Shown: positions 7,653-15,869 of the stretch, one piece after another
Position numbering within the stretch: position 1 is the stretch's first letter
Layout: every line of letters begins with the position of its first letter
Source of the DNA: Lentzea fradiae
GTDB lineage: Bacteria; Actinomycetota; Actinomycetes; Mycobacteriales; Pseudonocardiaceae
Assembly: GCF_900100955.1 (NCBI RefSeq)
Contig: NZ_FNCC01000003.1
Span: 1-64,000 of the forward strand
DNA length: 64,000 nucleotides
Direction of reading: 5' to 3'
Program-made: the position numbers and the translations under genes
The notes under the pieces: model-generated
The model's database searches: none
What the model was told of the DNA's origin: nothing
Seen by the model: only the letters and a program-made list of their open reading frames with translations

Positions 7653-7747
7653 CCCCGGCCACGCTTCCAGCTCTTCCGCCCGTTCCCCCACCCCGCCACC
7701 CCCGCCTCCGTAAACTCCCCCACGCATCACCAAGGGGGGCCCAAACG

Positions 7748-10294
7748 ATGTACGACGGCTTCATCTCCTACAGCCACGCAGCCGACAGACCCCTGGCCAA
7801 ACGCCTCCAACGAGCCCTGCACACAATCGGCAGACCCTGGTACAAGCCCAGAGCCCTCAAAGTCTTCCGAGACGACGTGAGCCTGGCCGCGAGCCCGGAC
7901 CTCTGGTCCTCCATCCGAACGGCCCTGGAGAACTCCCGGACGTTCACCCTCCTGGCCTGCCCGGAGTCGGCCGCCTCCCCCTGGGTGAACCGCGAGGTAT
8001 CCCTGTGGCGACAACAAAAATCCAGGGACACCTTCCTGATCGCCCTCACCGGCGGCGAGCTGGTCTGGGACGAGCGGACGAACGACTTCGACTGGTCCAG
8101 GACCACGGCTCTCCCCGACTCCCTCCAGAGCTGGTTCCAGGCGGAACCCCTCTGGGTGGACCTGCGCGACCCGGAGTCCTTGACCGGCGCGGAGTTCCGG
8201 GCCAGGGCCGCCACTCTCGCCGCCGGTGTCCACGGCATCCCCAAGGACAACCTGATCAGCGAGGACTCCAAGCAGCAGCGCCGCCTGGTCGCGGTGCTGG
8301 CGAGCCTGCTGACGCTGGCCTTGGCGGCGGGCGGGATCGCGGTGTGGCAGCAGCGGGTGGCCGTGGCCGAACGGGACCGTGCCACCGAGCAGGCCAGACT
8401 GGCTCTGTCCAGGGCGTTGTCGGAGGAGTCGCGCCGGCTGTTCCAGACCGACCCGAACCTGGCGATCACGCTCGCGCTGACGGCGTGGAGCGCCGCGCGT
8501 TCGACCGAGGCGAAAGCCGCCTTGATGCGGACGCTGGACGAAACCGGGCACCTCGAAAAGGTCCTCTCCCCCGGCACCGACACGGTGACCCGGCACAGGC
8601 CGGCGAACGTCGGCGTCCCGGCGAACGTGGCCATCAGCGCCGACGGCGCGGTCACCGCACACGCCTACAGCGACGGTCCGATCGTGCTGAAGGACAGGAC
8701 TCTTCCCGGTCCTTCCTGGGCGCTGGCGCTCAACGGCGACGGCAGTCTGCTCGCCAGCACGACCGGCACGGTGGTCCAGCTGTGGAACACCGCGGACGGC
8801 TCGCTCCGGCGGGAGATCCCGTTCGGCGGCGCCCCGGAACGGATCGCCCTGTCCGCCGACGGACACCTGGTCGCGGTCTCCGGGGGCAGCACCGGTGGGC
8901 TCACCCCGAACCTGGGCGTCTGGAACGCGGACACCGGTCAGCCGCTGCTCACGGTCGAGGGCGGCAACGCCCCCGGCGGGCCGCTGGAGTTCCGGGACGG
9001 CAAGCTCCACACCGCTCAGGGCCGCACCCCGGACGCTCCTCTCGCGATCTTCGACCCGGAGACCGGGACCTGGAGCGCCCTGCCCGCGTCGAGGACCTGG
9101 CCCCGCGCGATGGCCACTGGTGCGGCTTCCACGGCGCTGGTCGACGGCACCTCGCTGGAACTGTGGGAGGGCACCACCAAGACCCGCGCCATCACCCTGG
9201 ACGAGGAAGCCTGCTGTGTCAGCATGTCCGCCGACGGCCACCGCATCGTGGCCGGCGTCGGCGCCGACGTGCTGCTCCACGACCGGGACCTCAACCGGAC
9301 GGCCCGCCTCTTCCACCACCCCACCAAGATCCGCGACCTGCGCATCAGCGACGACGGGACCCGGGTCGTCTCGATCTCCGAGAACGGCACGGCGGTGGTG
9401 ACCTCGCCCGGCCGCGACAACCGCCTGCGCGCGAAGGCCACGAACCAGTCCACAGTGGAGGGTGTGGCCGTCAGCGCGAGCGGAACGGCCGCGATCTCCG
9501 GCGCCACCGGCACGTCTCTGCGCGACGTCCGCACCCTCACCGAGCGGAAAGCGCTTCCCCCGGCCGGCCGGCGGGTGCGGCTCAGCCCGGACGGCGAGCA
9601 CCTCACGACCGAGGGCGTGTTCCTCGGCGACAACCGCCACCTCGTCACCGTCGGAACAGGCGGCAAGCCCGTGGTCGGCGAGACTCCGGTGACCACGCCG
9701 TCACCGGATGACCAGCAGGTCGAGGCGAACCTCGACGGCACCGCGATCGCGGTCGTGACCAGGGCGCGCACCGCCGCGTCCGGCGGCACCGACATCGTCC
9801 TCTGGCGCTGGGAGCACACCGGGCTCACCGACCCGCGTCAGATCAACTTCCCGGCGGACGTCCAGAGCTTCGCCGTGAGCAGCGACGGCCGCCGAGTGTC
9901 CGCCACGGACGCGGACGGCCGCGTGCTGCTGAACGACGGCACGGCCACCAGGGTGTTCGGCCTGGGACAGCCGACGCCGAAGACACGGGTGGCGTTCGCC
10001 GGAGACCTCGTCGCCCAGCTCGACCCGGCCACCGGCGAGTTCTTGCTGTGGGACACCGCGGACGGCACCCCGGTCGGCTCCTGGCAGCACGCCGGTCAGG
10101 GAGCCGTCACCGGGTTCGCCGCGACGGCCGACCGCGGGCTCCTGACCGCGCGCGAGGACGGTGCGCTCGCGGTCTGGGAGGCGGACCCCGCCGCGTGGGT
10201 CCGCACGCTCTGCCCGCTCGTCTCCGGCGAGCTGTCCGCGGAGGAACGTCAGCGCCGCCTCGGCGGCATCGACGTGGCCTGGCCGTGCGGGTGA
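7748..10294 (+). CDS. TIR domain-transmembrane-WD40 beta-propeller protein
   Basis: This 848-residue protein starts with a TIR domain (1-140): YDGFISYSH is box 1 and FRDDVSL is a typical BB-loop region. Glu83 in SPWVNREVSLW sits where the catalytic Glu of NAD-cleaving TIRs lies. A single TM helix (about 180-200) is followed by an ARLALSRALSEESRRLFQTDPNLAITLALTAW-type helical linker (given here in part) that usually follows STAND NTPase modules, then degenerate WD40 repeats to the C-terminus. No Walker A or B motif is visible, so the NTPase is absent. ATG 7748 follows AAGGGGGG; a TAAACT -10 lies at 7711. TIR proteins of this type act in signalling or immunity by NAD depletion; here that is inference. 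The first 400 bp use less GC-biased codons. Confidence 0.85.
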   Translation: MYDGFISYSHAADRPLAKRLQRALHTIGRPWYKPRALKVFRDDVSLAASPDLWSSIRTALENSRTFTLLACPESAASPWVNREVSLWRQQKSRDTFLIALTGGELVWDERTNDFDWSRTTALPDSLQSWFQAEPLWVDLRDPESLTGAEFRARAATLAAGVHGIPKDNLISEDSKQQRRLVAVLASLLTLALAAGGIAVWQQRVAVAERDRATEQARLALSRALSEESRRLFQTDPNLAITLALTAWSAARSTEAKAALMRTLDETGHLEKVLSPGTDTVTRHRPANVGVPANVAISADGAVTAHAYSDGPIVLKDRTLPGPSWALALNGDGSLLASTTGTVVQLWNTADGSLRREIPFGGAPERIALSADGHLVAVSGGSTGGLTPNLGVWNADTGQPLLTVEGGNAPGGPLEFRDGKLHTAQGRTPDAPLAIFDPETGTWSALPASRTWPRAMATGAASTALVDGTSLELWEGTTKTRAITLDEEACCVSMSADGHRIVAGVGADVLLHDRDLNRTARLFHHPTKIRDLRISDDGTRVVSISENGTAVVTSPGRDNRLRAKATNQSTVEGVAVSASGTAAISGATGTSLRDVRTLTERKALPPAGRRVRLSPDGEHLTTEGVFLGDNRHLVTVGTGGKPVVGETPVTTPSPDDQQVEANLDGTAIAVVTRARTAASGGTDIVLWRWEHTGLTDPRQINFPADVQSFAVSSDGRRVSATDADGRVLLNDGTATRVFGLGQPTPKTRVAFAGDLVAQLDPATGEFLLWDTADGTPVGSWQHAGQGAVTGFAATADRGLLTAREDGALAVWEADPAAWVRTLCPLVSGELSAEERQRRLGGIDVAWPCG

Positions 10295-10298
10295 GCGG

Positions 10299-11174
10299 TC
10301 ATGCCAGGGTGGCCCGCGCCCAGGTCTCGAAGCTGGTCAGCGGCAGGCCGAGCTCCCGCGCGTACTCGGGGCGGCCCTCCATGCCCGTCTCGTTCAAGCG
10401 GTCGTGGCCCGCGCCCATCTCCGGCATCCCGGCGGCGCGGGCCTGGTCGAGCGTCAGGTCCGGCGCGGTCAGCTCGGTGCCGAGCGCGCGGGACAGGACG
10501 TCCGCGATCTCCGTCATCGTGAGGTAGTCGCTCGCGAACTTCAGCTCCACGCGGTGGAACCTGTCCGGGTCCGCGACGGCGGCGGCGACCGCGGCGCCCA
10601 TGTCCTCCACCGCGAACAGGGCCACGCCGGTGTCCGGCTTCAGCATGCTCACCAGGCCGCCCTCGACGCCGCGCGGGAACAGGAACCTCAGCGACGGCAG
10701 GAAGTTCTCCATGAAGAAGCCGGGCTTGAAGATCGTCCACCGCTCGAAGCCCGCATCCCGGACCAGGTCCTGGACGGCGGCCTTCGCGTTGAGCGACGCC
10801 TCGATCATCGGGTAGCGCTCGTCCTCGACGCGTTCGCCCGCACCGTCGACGGTCGTCTGGATGAGCTGACGGACACCGGACTCCAGCGCGGCGCCGACCA
10901 GGTTGCGCGCCTGGGCCACCTCGGCGGCGAAGTCGAACCCGCTGCCGTCGAACGGCGCGATCTGCACGGAGAACACCGACTGGACACCCTCGGTCGCGCG
11001 GACCAGCGAGTCGCGGTCACCGAGGTCGCCCGCCACGAGCTCGACCCCGAGGGCCTGCGCGCGGCCGGACCCGGGATCGCGGACCAAGGCGCGCACCGGC
11101 ACTCCCGCCGCGACGAGGGCGCGGACGACGGCGCCGCCCTGCTTACCGGTGGCACCTGTGACGAGCACGGACAT
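10299..11174 (-). CDS. NmrA-like NAD(P)-binding protein
   Basis: This 291-residue atypical SDR begins MSVLVTGATGKQGGAVVRAL, the TGxTGxxG dinucleotide-binding motif of NmrA/HSCARG-like proteins. It lacks the classical YxxxK catalytic pair, as is normal for NmrA-like redox sensors or quinone/NADPH-binding proteins. ATG 11174 follows AGAGGAGAG. It is convergent with the TIR gene with only 4 bp between stops and divergent from a TetR gene with two perfect-core palindromes between them, so it is very likely the TetR target. Confidence 0.88.
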   Translation of the reverse strand: MSVLVTGATGKQGGAVVRALVAAGVPVRALVRDPGSGRAQALGVELVAGDLGDRDSLVRATEGVQSVFSVQIAPFDGSGFDFAAEVAQARNLVGAALESGVRQLIQTTVDGAGERVEDERYPMIEASLNAKAAVQDLVRDAGFERWTIFKPGFFMENFLPSLRFLFPRGVEGGLVSMLKPDTGVALFAVEDMGAAVAAAVADPDRFHRVELKFASDYLTMTEIADVLSRALGTELTAPDLTLDQARAAGMPEMGAGHDRLNETGMEGRPEYARELGLPLTSFETWARATLA

Positions 11175-11205
11175 GACTCTCCTCTGGGGAACAGAGCGGG
11201 AAACC

Positions 11206-11266
11206 CGAAACGGCGGGGCCCGCCGTTTCGGTCGTCCGCTACGATATGGCGGGTCCCGCCGTTTAT
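11206..11266. promoter_or_regulatory. Tandem GC-rich TetR operators between NmrA and TetR genes
   Basis: The first site (11206-11230) is a perfect 25-bp palindrome with arms CGAAACGGCGGG and CCCGCCGTTTCG around a single G. The second (11242-11266) repeats the core GGCGGG-T-CCCGCC with a GTTTAT right flank. Centres are 36 bp apart. The second overlaps the likely TetR promoter, implying autoregulation. Confidence 0.7.
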
Positions 11267-11282
11267 CAACCACGAGGTCACC

Positions 11283-11840
11283 ATGACCGCAAGCCAGCGC
11301 GCCGACGCCCGCCGCAACCACGGGCGGATCCTCGCCGTGGCCGAGCAGGAGGTGGCCGAACACGGCGCGGGGGCGTCGCTCGAGCAGATCGCCAGGATCG
11401 CCGGGGTCGGGTCGGCCACGGTGCGCCGCCACTTCCCGACCCGCCAGTCGTTGCTGGAGGCGGTGTCCCGGCAGCGCGTCGAGGCACTCGCCGAACGGGC
11501 GCGGGAGCTGACCGGCGAGGGCGACCCGAGAGAGGCGCTGCTGACCTGGCTCGGCGACCTCACGGCGTACTGCGTCACCGCGCGCGGGCTCGCGACGGCG
11601 CTGTCCTACGAGACCGACCCCGTGCAGGGCAACTCGTGCGCGTCGGCGATCTCCGACGCCGCGGAACCGTTGCTGCGCCGGGCGATCACGGCCGGCGCGG
11701 TCGCGCGGGACGTCACGGCGTTCGAGCTGATGTCGCTCGTCGTGGGCATCGCGATGGTCACCGAGAACCACCGGGACCCGAAGGCCGCGGCGGACCGCCT
11801 GCTGGCCGTGGCGGTCACCGGGATCAGCCCCCGCCGGTGA
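11283..11840 (+). CDS. TetR-family repressor
   Basis: This 185-residue regulator has an N-terminal HTH (about 8-55: NHGRILAVAEQEV, LEQIARIAGVGSATVRRHF, RQSLLEAV) and a helical effector domain. Its architecture with tandem palindromes toward the divergent NmrA-like gene indicates a local repressor of both genes. The ligand is unknown; an electrophile or quinone would fit an NmrA-like target, but that is inference. Confidence 0.9.
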   Translation: MTASQRADARRNHGRILAVAEQEVAEHGAGASLEQIARIAGVGSATVRRHFPTRQSLLEAVSRQRVEALAERARELTGEGDPREALLTWLGDLTAYCVTARGLATALSYETDPVQGNSCASAISDAAEPLLRRAITAGAVARDVTAFELMSLVVGIAMVTENHRDPKAAADRLLAVAVTGISPRR

Positions 11841-11869
11841 TGGAGGTCTCCCGGCGAGCAGGCGCTGCC

Positions 11870-11905
11870 GGCGATCCAGCCCCGGCAGGCGATCCAGCCC
11901 CGGCA
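11870..11905. repeat. Tandem 18-bp repeat, two copies
   Basis: GGCGATCCAGCCCCGGCA occurs twice head-to-tail between the convergent TetR and metallo-hydrolase genes. The unit is identical in both copies. It may contribute to termination or be a replication-slippage product. Confidence 0.6.
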
Positions 11906-11915
11906 GGCGGTCAGG

Positions 11916-12722
11916 TCACGTCAGGTCGGTGAGCAGCCGGTAGCCGGGGCCGTCCGCCACGACCCACCCGACCCCCGGCCAGTCGAGGTGGGCCCCGGCG
12001 ACGAAGTGTCCCGGCGTGGCCAGCCGGGCGAGCAGCGCGGCCCTGGCGGCGCGGGCCCGGTCCTGGTCGTCGTCCAGCTCCCACACCAGGTCCGGCCGCG
12101 CGAACTGCGCCGACGGCACGTGGACCGTGTCGCCCCACACGAGCAACCGGCCCGCGTCCGAGCGCACCTCGTAGACGGTGTGTCCGGGTGTGTGGCCGGA
12201 GGCGGGCAACGCGGTCATCCACGGCGTCACCGGCACCGGTTCGGCGACGAGGACGGCCCGGTCCCGGAACCGGGCAAGCTCTCCCGAGAGCCGCCCCTCG
12301 TCACCGGAGCCGATGAAAACCCTTTCCAGACAAGGGAAAGCGTCCGACCCGTCCGGAGCGACGAGTCCGTTCAGGTGGTCCCAGTGCGCGTGCGTGATCG
12401 CGACGTCGGTGATGGCGGAGCGGTCGACACCGGCCATCCGCAGGCTGTCCGGCAGCCTGCCCATCGTGGGGTCCCAGCTGTTCGACGCGCCCGTGTCCAC
12501 CAACACCCGCCGCTCGCCGTCGTCGACGAGGAAAGCGTTGACGGACAAGCGAAGCCGCCCGTCGACCAACGGCACCTCGGCGGGCAACGGGTCGAGGGCA
12601 CCGCCATCGGCCGCGCGCAGCCGGGACGCCGGGAGGTCGACGTGTCCGTCCAGCAGCGCCACGACCGTCAGTCCGCCGAAGTCGAACGACGCGTGGTGCG
12701 TGCCTTCAGCTGTCTTGCGCAT
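11916..12722 (-). CDS. MBL-fold metallo-hydrolase
   Basis: This 268-residue cytosolic protein has the beta-lactamase-fold metal motif THAHWDHLNG (HxHxDH) at about 110-119, a later metal His in SGHTPGH and an Asp in LLVWGDTVH. It resembles lactonase/quorum-quenching-like and general hydrolase members, but the substrate cannot be named. Its start overlaps the end of the upstream LysR gene by 17 bp, so the two are co-transcribed and translationally coupled. The LysR product may regulate the divergent SDR at 13668. Confidence 0.88.
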   Translation of the reverse strand: MRKTAEGTHHASFDFGGLTVVALLDGHVDLPASRLRAADGGALDPLPAEVPLVDGRLRLSVNAFLVDDGERRVLVDTGASNSWDPTMGRLPDSLRMAGVDRSAITDVAITHAHWDHLNGLVAPDGSDAFPCLERVFIGSGDEGRLSGELARFRDRAVLVAEPVPVTPWMTALPASGHTPGHTVYEVRSDAGRLLVWGDTVHVPSAQFARPDLVWELDDDQDRARAARAALLARLATPGHFVAGAHLDWPGVGWVVADGPGYRLLTDLT

Positions 12723-13596
12723 CGGACACCATCAGCCTCTCCCGGACCTCGATCGCCTTGCGCACGAACGAGGCGACGGTCCGCGACCGGCTGCTCGGCT
12801 GCCACGCCACCACCGTCGTGACGTCGGGGGCGTCGATCACCGGCACGGCGACGTGCCGCGGCCACTGCCAGGCGCGGCTGGAGGCCGGGATGACGAGCAG
12901 CGTCTTGCCCAGCGCCACGAGCTGGGCGAGCTTCGCCTGGTTGCGCACCTCCGGTCCCGGCCCCTCCGGGTAGGTGCCGTCGAGGCGCGGCCACCGGGCG
13001 ATCGGCAGGTCCGGCACGTTCTGGACCTCCTCCAGCAGGAGCTTCTCCCGCGAGGCGAGCGGGTGCGCCCTGGGCAGGATCGCCACCTGGCCTTCCGTCA
13101 GGACGTCCTCGGTGTCGAAGCCCGCGAGGTCGTCGTAGGGGCGGTGCATGATCGCCACGTCCGCGGTGCCGTCGCGCAGCAACCCCGCCTGCTCCCCCAC
13201 CTCGCACAGGAGCACCTCGACGTCCACCGGGTCGGGCTCGGCCTCCGCGGCGGCGAGCAGTTGTTCGAGCAGCTCGTGCGTCGCGCCCGCTTTGGTGACG
13301 AGGACGAGCGAACGGGAGCCCGCCGCGGCCCGCTGCGTCCGGCGGGTGGCGGCGGCGATGGCGTCGAGGGCCGTCTTCGCCTCGTGCAGGAGTGCCTTCC
13401 CGGCTTCGGTGAGCGCCACGCCGCGGCGGTCGCGGTCGAGCAGCTGCACGCCGAGCCGGTGCTCCAGCTGCCGGATCGCGCGCGACAGCGGGGGCTGGGC
13501 GATGCCGAGCCGTTCGGCCGCGCGTCCGAAGTGGAGCTCCTCGGCGACGGCGACGAAGTACCGGAGCTCGCGGGTCTCGATGTCCTGCACGACCAC
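12706..13596 (-). CDS. LysR-family regulator
   Basis: This 296-residue protein has a winged HTH at about 8-70 (LRYFVAVAEELHFGRAAERLGIAQPPLSRAIRQLE region) followed by a periplasmic-binding-protein-like effector domain. It belongs to the LysR branch acting on aromatic or short-chain metabolites, but the inducer is unknown. It is divergent from the SDR at 13668 with a T-N11-A palindrome at 13604 and leads the metallo-hydrolase gene in a two-gene unit. Confidence 0.9.
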   Translation of the reverse strand: MVVQDIETRELRYFVAVAEELHFGRAAERLGIAQPPLSRAIRQLEHRLGVQLLDRDRRGVALTEAGKALLHEAKTALDAIAAATRRTQRAAAGSRSLVLVTKAGATHELLEQLLAAAEAEPDPVDVEVLLCEVGEQAGLLRDGTADVAIMHRPYDDLAGFDTEDVLTEGQVAILPRAHPLASREKLLLEEVQNVPDLPIARWPRLDGTYPEGPGPEVRNQAKLAQLVALGKTLLVIPASSRAWQWPRHVAVPVIDAPDVTTVVAWQPSSRSRTVASFVRKAIEVRERLMVSDAQDS

Positions 13597-13603
13597 CAGG
13601 CTA

Positions 13604-13618
13604 ATACCCCTCGGGTAT
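13604..13618. promoter_or_regulatory. LysR-type binding palindrome
   Basis: ATACCC-ctc-GGGTAT is a perfect 6-bp inverted repeat containing T-N11-A, positioned just upstream of the LysR start in the divergent LysR/SDR interval. Confidence 0.6.
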
Positions 13619-13667
13619 CACAGGGCACCCGAACAGTCTTGGACGTACCGGTGTCAGCGGGCTGAGC

Positions 13668-14393
13668 ATGGATTTCGTGAACGACAAGAAGACCGCGCTC
13701 GTGACGGGCGCCAACAAGGGAATCGGTTTCGCCATCGCGGAGGGCCTCGGTGGTCTCGGGTTCAAGGTGGGTGTCGGTGCCCGCGACGACGCGCGGCGCG
13801 AGGAGGCCGTGGAGCGTCTGCGCGCGAAGGGGATCGACGCGTTCGGGGTCGCCCTCGACGTCACCTCCGACGAGAGTGCCGCGCTGGCCGCCAAGACGGT
13901 CGAGGAGACCGCGGGCCGCCTCGACGTGCTCGTGAACAACGCGGGCATCGGCGGCCCGGTCGACAACGGCGTGCAGATCCCGTCCACGCTGAACCTCGAC
14001 GTGGTCCGCACCGTGCTGGAGACCAACGTCTTCGGCGTCGTACGGGTGACGAACGCGATGCTGCCGCTGCTGCGCCGGTCGGAGACGCCGCGCATCGTCA
14101 ACCTGTCCAGCAACATGGGGTCGCTGACGCTGCAGACCGGCCCGCAGATGGCCGCCTACGCGCCGTCGAAGTCGATGCTCAACAGCATCACCGCGCAGTA
14201 CGCCCGCGAGTTCGCCGACACGAACATCCTCGTCAACGCCGCGTGCCCCGGTTACGTCGCCACCGACTTCACCGGGTTCGCCTCGTCGCGCACGCCGGAG
14301 CAGGGCGCCGCGATCGCCCTCCACCTCGCCACGCTGCCCGACGACGGTCCGCGCGGCGGGTTCTTCGACGACAACGGCGTGGTGCCCTGGTGA
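13668..14393 (+). CDS. Short-chain dehydrogenase (carbonyl reductase-like)
   Basis: This 241-residue SDR has TGANKGIGFAIAEGL at about 12-26, NNAGIGG near 89, NLSSN for the catalytic serine and YAPSK near 164. The ANKGIG variant and insert after NNAG resemble carbonyl reductase-like and plant menthol/salutaridine reductase-like SDRs. It would reduce a carbonyl with NADPH in the cytoplasm. It is divergent from a LysR gene with a canonical T-N11-A site, the likely control. An alternative GTG start lies three codons in. Confidence 0.88.
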   Translation: MDFVNDKKTALVTGANKGIGFAIAEGLGGLGFKVGVGARDDARREEAVERLRAKGIDAFGVALDVTSDESAALAAKTVEETAGRLDVLVNNAGIGGPVDNGVQIPSTLNLDVVRTVLETNVFGVVRVTNAMLPLLRRSETPRIVNLSSNMGSLTLQTGPQMAAYAPSKSMLNSITAQYAREFADTNILVNAACPGYVATDFTGFASSRTPEQGAAIALHLATLPDDGPRGGFFDDNGVVPW

Positions 14394-14572
14394 CACCGGC
14401 CCTGTGCCGAACGCGGGCGTGCCCGCCGCAGGCCCCCCGCACGGCTCGCGGATACCGCGCACGGCGCTTCCCGCCGAAGCCGATCGCCTGACTGCACCAG
14501 GGCTGCTGTCCCGCCGCCTCCCTCGCCCACCCGTCCGCGTGTCACCCGTACAGCGGACGCCGCCTCCTCTGC

Positions 14573-14691
14573 GTGACGCGGCTTTGGTACGCGGGAGCCC
14601 CGCGTACCACAGGAGGGAACGTAGGGCCCCCGCGTACCCGGCGGGAAACGCGAAAGTGCGTTGCGGGTGGGGTGGGGCGTTACGGAGAGCA
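14573..14691. repeat. Dispersed 119-bp intergenic element, copy A
   Basis: One of three copies of identical length (others 52495-52613 and 63224-63342). It starts GTGACGCGGCTT and ends GTTACGGAGAGCA. An 11-bp hairpin TGGTACGCGGG/CCCGCGTACCA with a 3-nt loop lies at 14585-14609, then the core AACGTAGGGCCCCCGCGT and a conserved GGGAAACGCGAAAG tail. Here it lies between two rightward genes. The remaining 14394-14572 shows nothing else beyond weak similarity extending the element leftward. Confidence 0.8.
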
Positions 14692-14720
14692 TTGCCGGGA
14701 GGAAGCCTAGGCTGGGTGGT

Positions 14721-15869
14721 GTGGCGGAGCTGCTGACGATCGACGACGTGCGGGCCGCGGCCGGGCTGGTCGACAGGTGGGTGCTGCGCACCCCGGTCCT
14801 TCCCTCGCCCGGCCTGTCCGCGCTGCTGGGCGCACCGACGACGGTGAAGCTGGAACTGTTGCAGCGCACCGGTTCCTTCAAGGCGCGCGGCGCGTTCGCC
14901 AAGATCCTCTCGCTGTCCGGGCAAGCGCGGGCGGCGGGGGTGGTCGGGGTCAGCGGCGGCAACCACGGGATCGCGCTGGCCGACGCCGCGCACGAGCTGG
15001 GGGTGGCCGCCACGGTGGTGATGCCGTCGACCGCTCCGGCCCGTTCGGTCGAGCTGGCCCGTGCCAGTGGCGCGGACGTGCGGCTCACGGACGGCTTGGC
15101 GGCGGCGTTCGGGCTGATGGACGACCTGGTGGCGGCGGGCAGGACGCTCGTGCACCCGTACGACGACCCGATCGTGGTCGCCGCTCAGGGCACTGTCGGC
15201 CTGGAGTTCGCCGAGGCCGCCCCCGACCTCACCGACGTGCTGGTCAGCATCGGCGGCGGAGGGTTCGCGGCGGGCGTCGCCACGGCGTTCCACGCGCTCG
15301 TGCCCGGTGTGCGGGTGTGGGGTGTGGAGGTCGAGGGTGCCGACGCGATGCGCCGTGCGCTGGCGGACGGCGGTCCCGTCGACTTCACGCCCACGTCGGT
15401 GGTCTCCACTCTCGCGGCACCCCACGTCTCGCAGCTGACCTACGACCACGCCGTCGCGTTGCTGGAGGACGTCCTGCTGGTGTCCGACGCCGAGGCGGCA
15501 CGGGGTTCGCTGACGCTGGCCGAGACGCAGAAGGTGTGGGCGGAACCGGCCGCCGGGTGTCTCGTCCCGGCGGCGCGCGCCGTGCTCGACCGGGTCGGGC
15601 CCGGCGCGCGGCTCGGTCTCGTGCTGTGCGGCGGCAACGCCTCCGTCACCGACGTGGTGCGGTGGGCGGGCTGGTCACGAGTGCCAGGTGACGGCGTCCC
15701 GCACGTCGGCGCGGCTCGTGCGGAACGAGTTCACCGGGTGCGAGCGGTCCGGGTAGCCGAACGACACGCCGAAGACGACCTTCCGGTTCTCCGGGAGGCC
15801 GAAGTGCTCGCGGAAGAAGTCCGGGTACGTGGCCAGCGCCGCCTGGGGTGCTGCGCCCAGCCCCAGTGA
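14721..15869 (+). CDS. PLP-dependent threonine/serine ammonia-lyase-like enzyme with extended C-terminus
   Basis: This fold type II PLP enzyme has Lys54 in GSFKARGA for the Schiff base, the SGGNHG asparagine loop and GGGGFAAG for phosphate binding. It would deaminate L-threonine or L-serine, or racemise serine. Starts at GTG 14721, 7 nt after TAGGCT, a leaderless arrangement. Family similarity ends near residue 310-320 at VLCGGNAS, but the frame stays open for over 60 more residues to 383. It thus overlaps the convergent nitroreductase by 195 bp. A lost stop or a small frameshift near 15660 is likely; the tail composition is that of an antisense frame. Confidence 0.8.
   Translation: MAELLTIDDVRAAAGLVDRWVLRTPVLPSPGLSALLGAPTTVKLELLQRTGSFKARGAFAKILSLSGQARAAGVVGVSGGNHGIALADAAHELGVAATVVMPSTAPARSVELARASGADVRLTDGLAAAFGLMDDLVAAGRTLVHPYDDPIVVAAQGTVGLEFAEAAPDLTDVLVSIGGGGFAAGVATAFHALVPGVRVWGVEVEGADAMRRALADGGPVDFTPTSVVSTLAAPHVSQLTYDHAVALLEDVLLVSDAEAARGSLTLAETQKVWAEPAAGCLVPAARAVLDRVGPGARLGLVLCGGNASVTDVVRWAGWSRVPGDGVPHVGAARAERVHRVRAVRVAERHAEDDLPVLREAEVLAEEVRVRGQRRLGCCAQPQ

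Noticed and set aside
7727..9640. Long minus-strand open frame opposite the TIR-WD40 gene
   Set aside because: Composition is that of a shadow frame; the plus strand has TIR, TM and WD40 features with a ribosome-binding site.
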